Assembly (NCBI GenBank): GCA_947644185.1
Contig: CANRZC010000130.1
Location: forward strand, 1 to 6,660
From: an uncultured Acetatifactor sp.
GTDB taxonomy: Bacteria > Bacillota > Clostridia > Lachnospirales > Lachnospiraceae
Direction of reading: 5' to 3'
DNA: 6,660 bases
The notes under the pieces are model-generated. The model was not told where the DNA came from. It saw nothing but the letters and a program-made list of their open reading frames with translations, and searched no databases. A program made the translations under genes and the position numbers. Below are positions 5,407 through 6,660 of this stretch, in pieces (the first letter of the stretch is position 1; every line of letters starts with the position of its first letter).

Positions 5407-5521
5407 ATTATGCACAGGCCCGCATATGGAAATTTGCCGCCCAGGCGGCATGCGGGACGCACGGCGAGTAGTGGAGAAATGCATTCCCCTACTCGATTGC
5501 ACACGGGCACCCGAAGCGCCT
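5406..5521. other. Highly structured ftsZ 3' region (possible small RNA or dispersed repeat)
   Basis: This non-coding stretch holds several strong inverted repeats. CCCGCAT (5419-5425) pairs with ATGCGGG (5450-5456) and encloses a GCCGCC/GGCGGC hairpin (5436-5449). CGAGTAG (5465-5471) pairs with CTACTCG (5489-5495) and continues inward through GG/CC and GAA/TTC with two bulged bases, about 12 bp in all. A third hairpin lies near 5504-5520. GCCCG (5418-5422) can alternatively pair with CGGGC (5504-5508), competing with the first stem. TGCACA occurs at both 5411-5416 and 5499-5504. Read on the - strand it lies between the ftsZ stop and its terminator. I recognise no named RNA family. Confidence 0.5.
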
Positions 5522-5533
5522 CAATGTCTACCT

Positions 5534-6660
5534 TTACTTTCTCTGGAGAAAATCAGGAATCTTCAATGTCTTTTCTTCCACGGAGCTGCGGATGTCCACA
5601 GGCTTCTGGATGCCCTGTACAGGGTTCGTCTGCACAGGCGTATTCTGCGCAGGCTGGTTGTTCAGGCCTTTCAGTCCATTTGATCCCAAATGGGCATTCT
5701 GCTGCCTGTAGATATTGCTTGTCCCAAATCTAGAGGAACCAGAAGCTGCATTTCCAGCCTCCTCCAGGCCAGTGGCAATCACTGTGACAGTACAGCTGTC
5801 TTCCTTGGACTCGTCATACATAGCGCCGAAGATGATGTTCACATCCTCTCCTGTCAGGCTTTGGACATAATCTGCTGCATCGCTGGCATCGGGCAGCGAA
5901 ATATCCCCTGACACATTGAGGATAACATCGGTAGCCCCACTGATAGTAGTCTCCAGCAAAGGACTTTCCACAGCCATCTTCACAGCAGCCAGCGCCTTGT
6001 CATCACCCTTGCCTTCGCCAATGCCAATATGTGCAATCCCCTTGTCCTTCATAACTGTCTGTATGTCCGCAAAGTCCAGGTTGATGATGGCAGGCAGATT
6101 GATCAAATCAGTAATGCCCTGCACTGCCTGCTGCAGCACCTCGTCTGCTTTTTTCAGGGCTTCTGGCATAGTAGTACGCCTGTCCACAATCTGCAGTAGT
6201 TTATCATTGGGAATCACAATCAAGGTATCAACATTTTCCTTAATGCGATCAATGCCGCTTAAGGCATTGACCATACGAGTCCTCGCCTCAAAGCGAAAGG
6301 GCTTTGTCACCACACCCACTGTAAGAATGCCCATATCCTTCGCAAGCTTTGCCACCACCGGAGCCGCACCGGTTCCTGTGCCGCCTCCCATGCCGCAGGT
6401 GACGAACACCATGTCCGCCCCCTTCAGCGCAGCAGAGATATCCTCCGCGCTCTCTTCAGCCGCCTTCTCACCGATCTCCGGTTTCGCCCCAGCTCCAAGG
6501 CCCTTTGTAAGCTTCTCTCCTATCTGCAAAAGCTGTGGCGCCTTGCACAGTTGCAGAGCCTGTTTATCTGTATTGACTCCAATAAAATCCACTCCGTCAA
6601 TTTTCTCGTCAATCATTCTATTTACAGCATTATTACCTGCGCCTCCCACACCGACCACAA
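5534..6660 (-). CDS. ftsZ: Cell division protein FtsZ (5' end outside the window)
   Basis: FtsZ is the tubulin-like GTPase that polymerises into the cytokinetic Z ring and the polar sporulation septum. The frame runs off the right edge; about 20 N-terminal residues are missing, because the visible part begins at VGVGGAGNNAVNRMI, the first nucleotide-binding loop. The tubulin signature GGGTGTGAAPV lies at visible residues 91-101, the T7 synergy loop NLDFAD at 193-198, and conserved IVIPND at 147-152. A variable linker rich in Gln, Asn, Pro and Val (about 300-362) leads to the C-terminal peptide LKIPDFLQRK (365-374), which binds partners such as FtsA or SepF. All expected motifs are intact. ftsZ just upstream of spoIIG matches the arrangement in Bacillus, where ftsAZ precedes spoIIGA-sigE-sigG. 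It ends at a TAA and is followed by a structured 3' region and a strong terminator. Confidence 0.99.
   Translation of the reverse strand, partial: VVGVGGAGNNAVNRMIDEKIDGVDFIGVNTDKQALQLCKAPQLLQIGEKLTKGLGAGAKPEIGEKAAEESAEDISAALKGADMVFVTCGMGGGTGTGAAPVVAKLAKDMGILTVGVVTKPFRFEARTRMVNALSGIDRIKENVDTLIVIPNDKLLQIVDRRTTMPEALKKADEVLQQAVQGITDLINLPAIINLDFADIQTVMKDKGIAHIGIGEGKGDDKALAAVKMAVESPLLETTISGATDVILNVSGDISLPDASDAADYVQSLTGEDVNIIFGAMYDESKEDSCTVTVIATGLEEAGNAASGSSRFGTSNIYRQQNAHLGSNGLKGLNNQPAQNTPVQTNPVQGIQKPVDIRSSVEEKTLKIPDFLQRK

Noticed and set aside
5411..5460. Fragments resembling a c-di-GMP-I riboswitch on the + strand (TGCACAGG and GGGACGCA)
   Set aside because: The rest of the conserved core is missing, the fold differs, and no gene lies downstream on that strand.
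5281..5733. 150-codon open frame on the + strand across the ftsZ-spoIIGA gap
   Set aside because: It crosses the promoter, terminator and inverted repeats and runs antisense into ftsZ; its composition is not protein-like.

Overview
The window holds a core sporulation and cell-division locus of an endospore-forming Firmicute. Gene content (ftsZ, spoIIGA, sigE, sigG), moderate GC content and the style of the intervening membrane genes suggest a member of the Clostridia, most likely Lachnospiraceae. The family placement is inference; no rRNA or other taxonomic marker is present.

Layout, left to right. Bases 1-157 are an upstream region with a hairpin plus T tract at 67-94. sigG (158-937, + strand) encodes the late forespore sigma factor. 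Everything to its right is on the - strand. Read in transcription order from the right edge this is: ftsZ (its first roughly 20 codons lie outside the window), a 3' untranslated stretch of about 130 bases rich in inverted repeats, a strong intrinsic terminator, a Spo0A-type promoter, spoIIGA, sigE overlapping the end of spoIIGA, a gap of about 100 bases, then three accessory genes: a small soluble protein of unknown function, a VanZ-family membrane protein, and a 571-residue polytopic membrane protein of GT-C-like appearance. The last gene ends 26 bp from the end of sigG, so the two converge.

How the genes work together (family knowledge). Spo0A~P activates spoIIG in the predivisional cell. 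SpoIIGA, a membrane aspartyl protease, later removes the pro-sequence of SigE in the mother cell on a signal from the forespore. SigG takes over the forespore after engulfment. FtsZ forms the septal ring that creates the two compartments.

Most interesting points: (1) sigG is inverted and separated from sigE by three genes, unlike the co-directional spoIIGA-sigE-sigG order of Bacillus; (2) the SigG residue equivalent to Asn45 of B. subtilis, which decides recognition by the anti-sigma factor CsfB/Gin, is Glu here, as in SigF; (3) the spoIIG promoter has perfect -35 and -10 hexamers with a 21-bp spacer, close to the abnormal spacing of the B. subtilis promoter, and a perfect 0A box lies upstream; (4) the SigE pro-sequence is encoded in an overlap with the C-terminal tail of SpoIIGA; (5) the ftsZ 3' region is highly structured and may be a small RNA, a dispersed repeat or an attenuator. 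I see no clear wholly new system; the three-gene cassette and the ftsZ 3' structures are the best candidates for undescribed biology.
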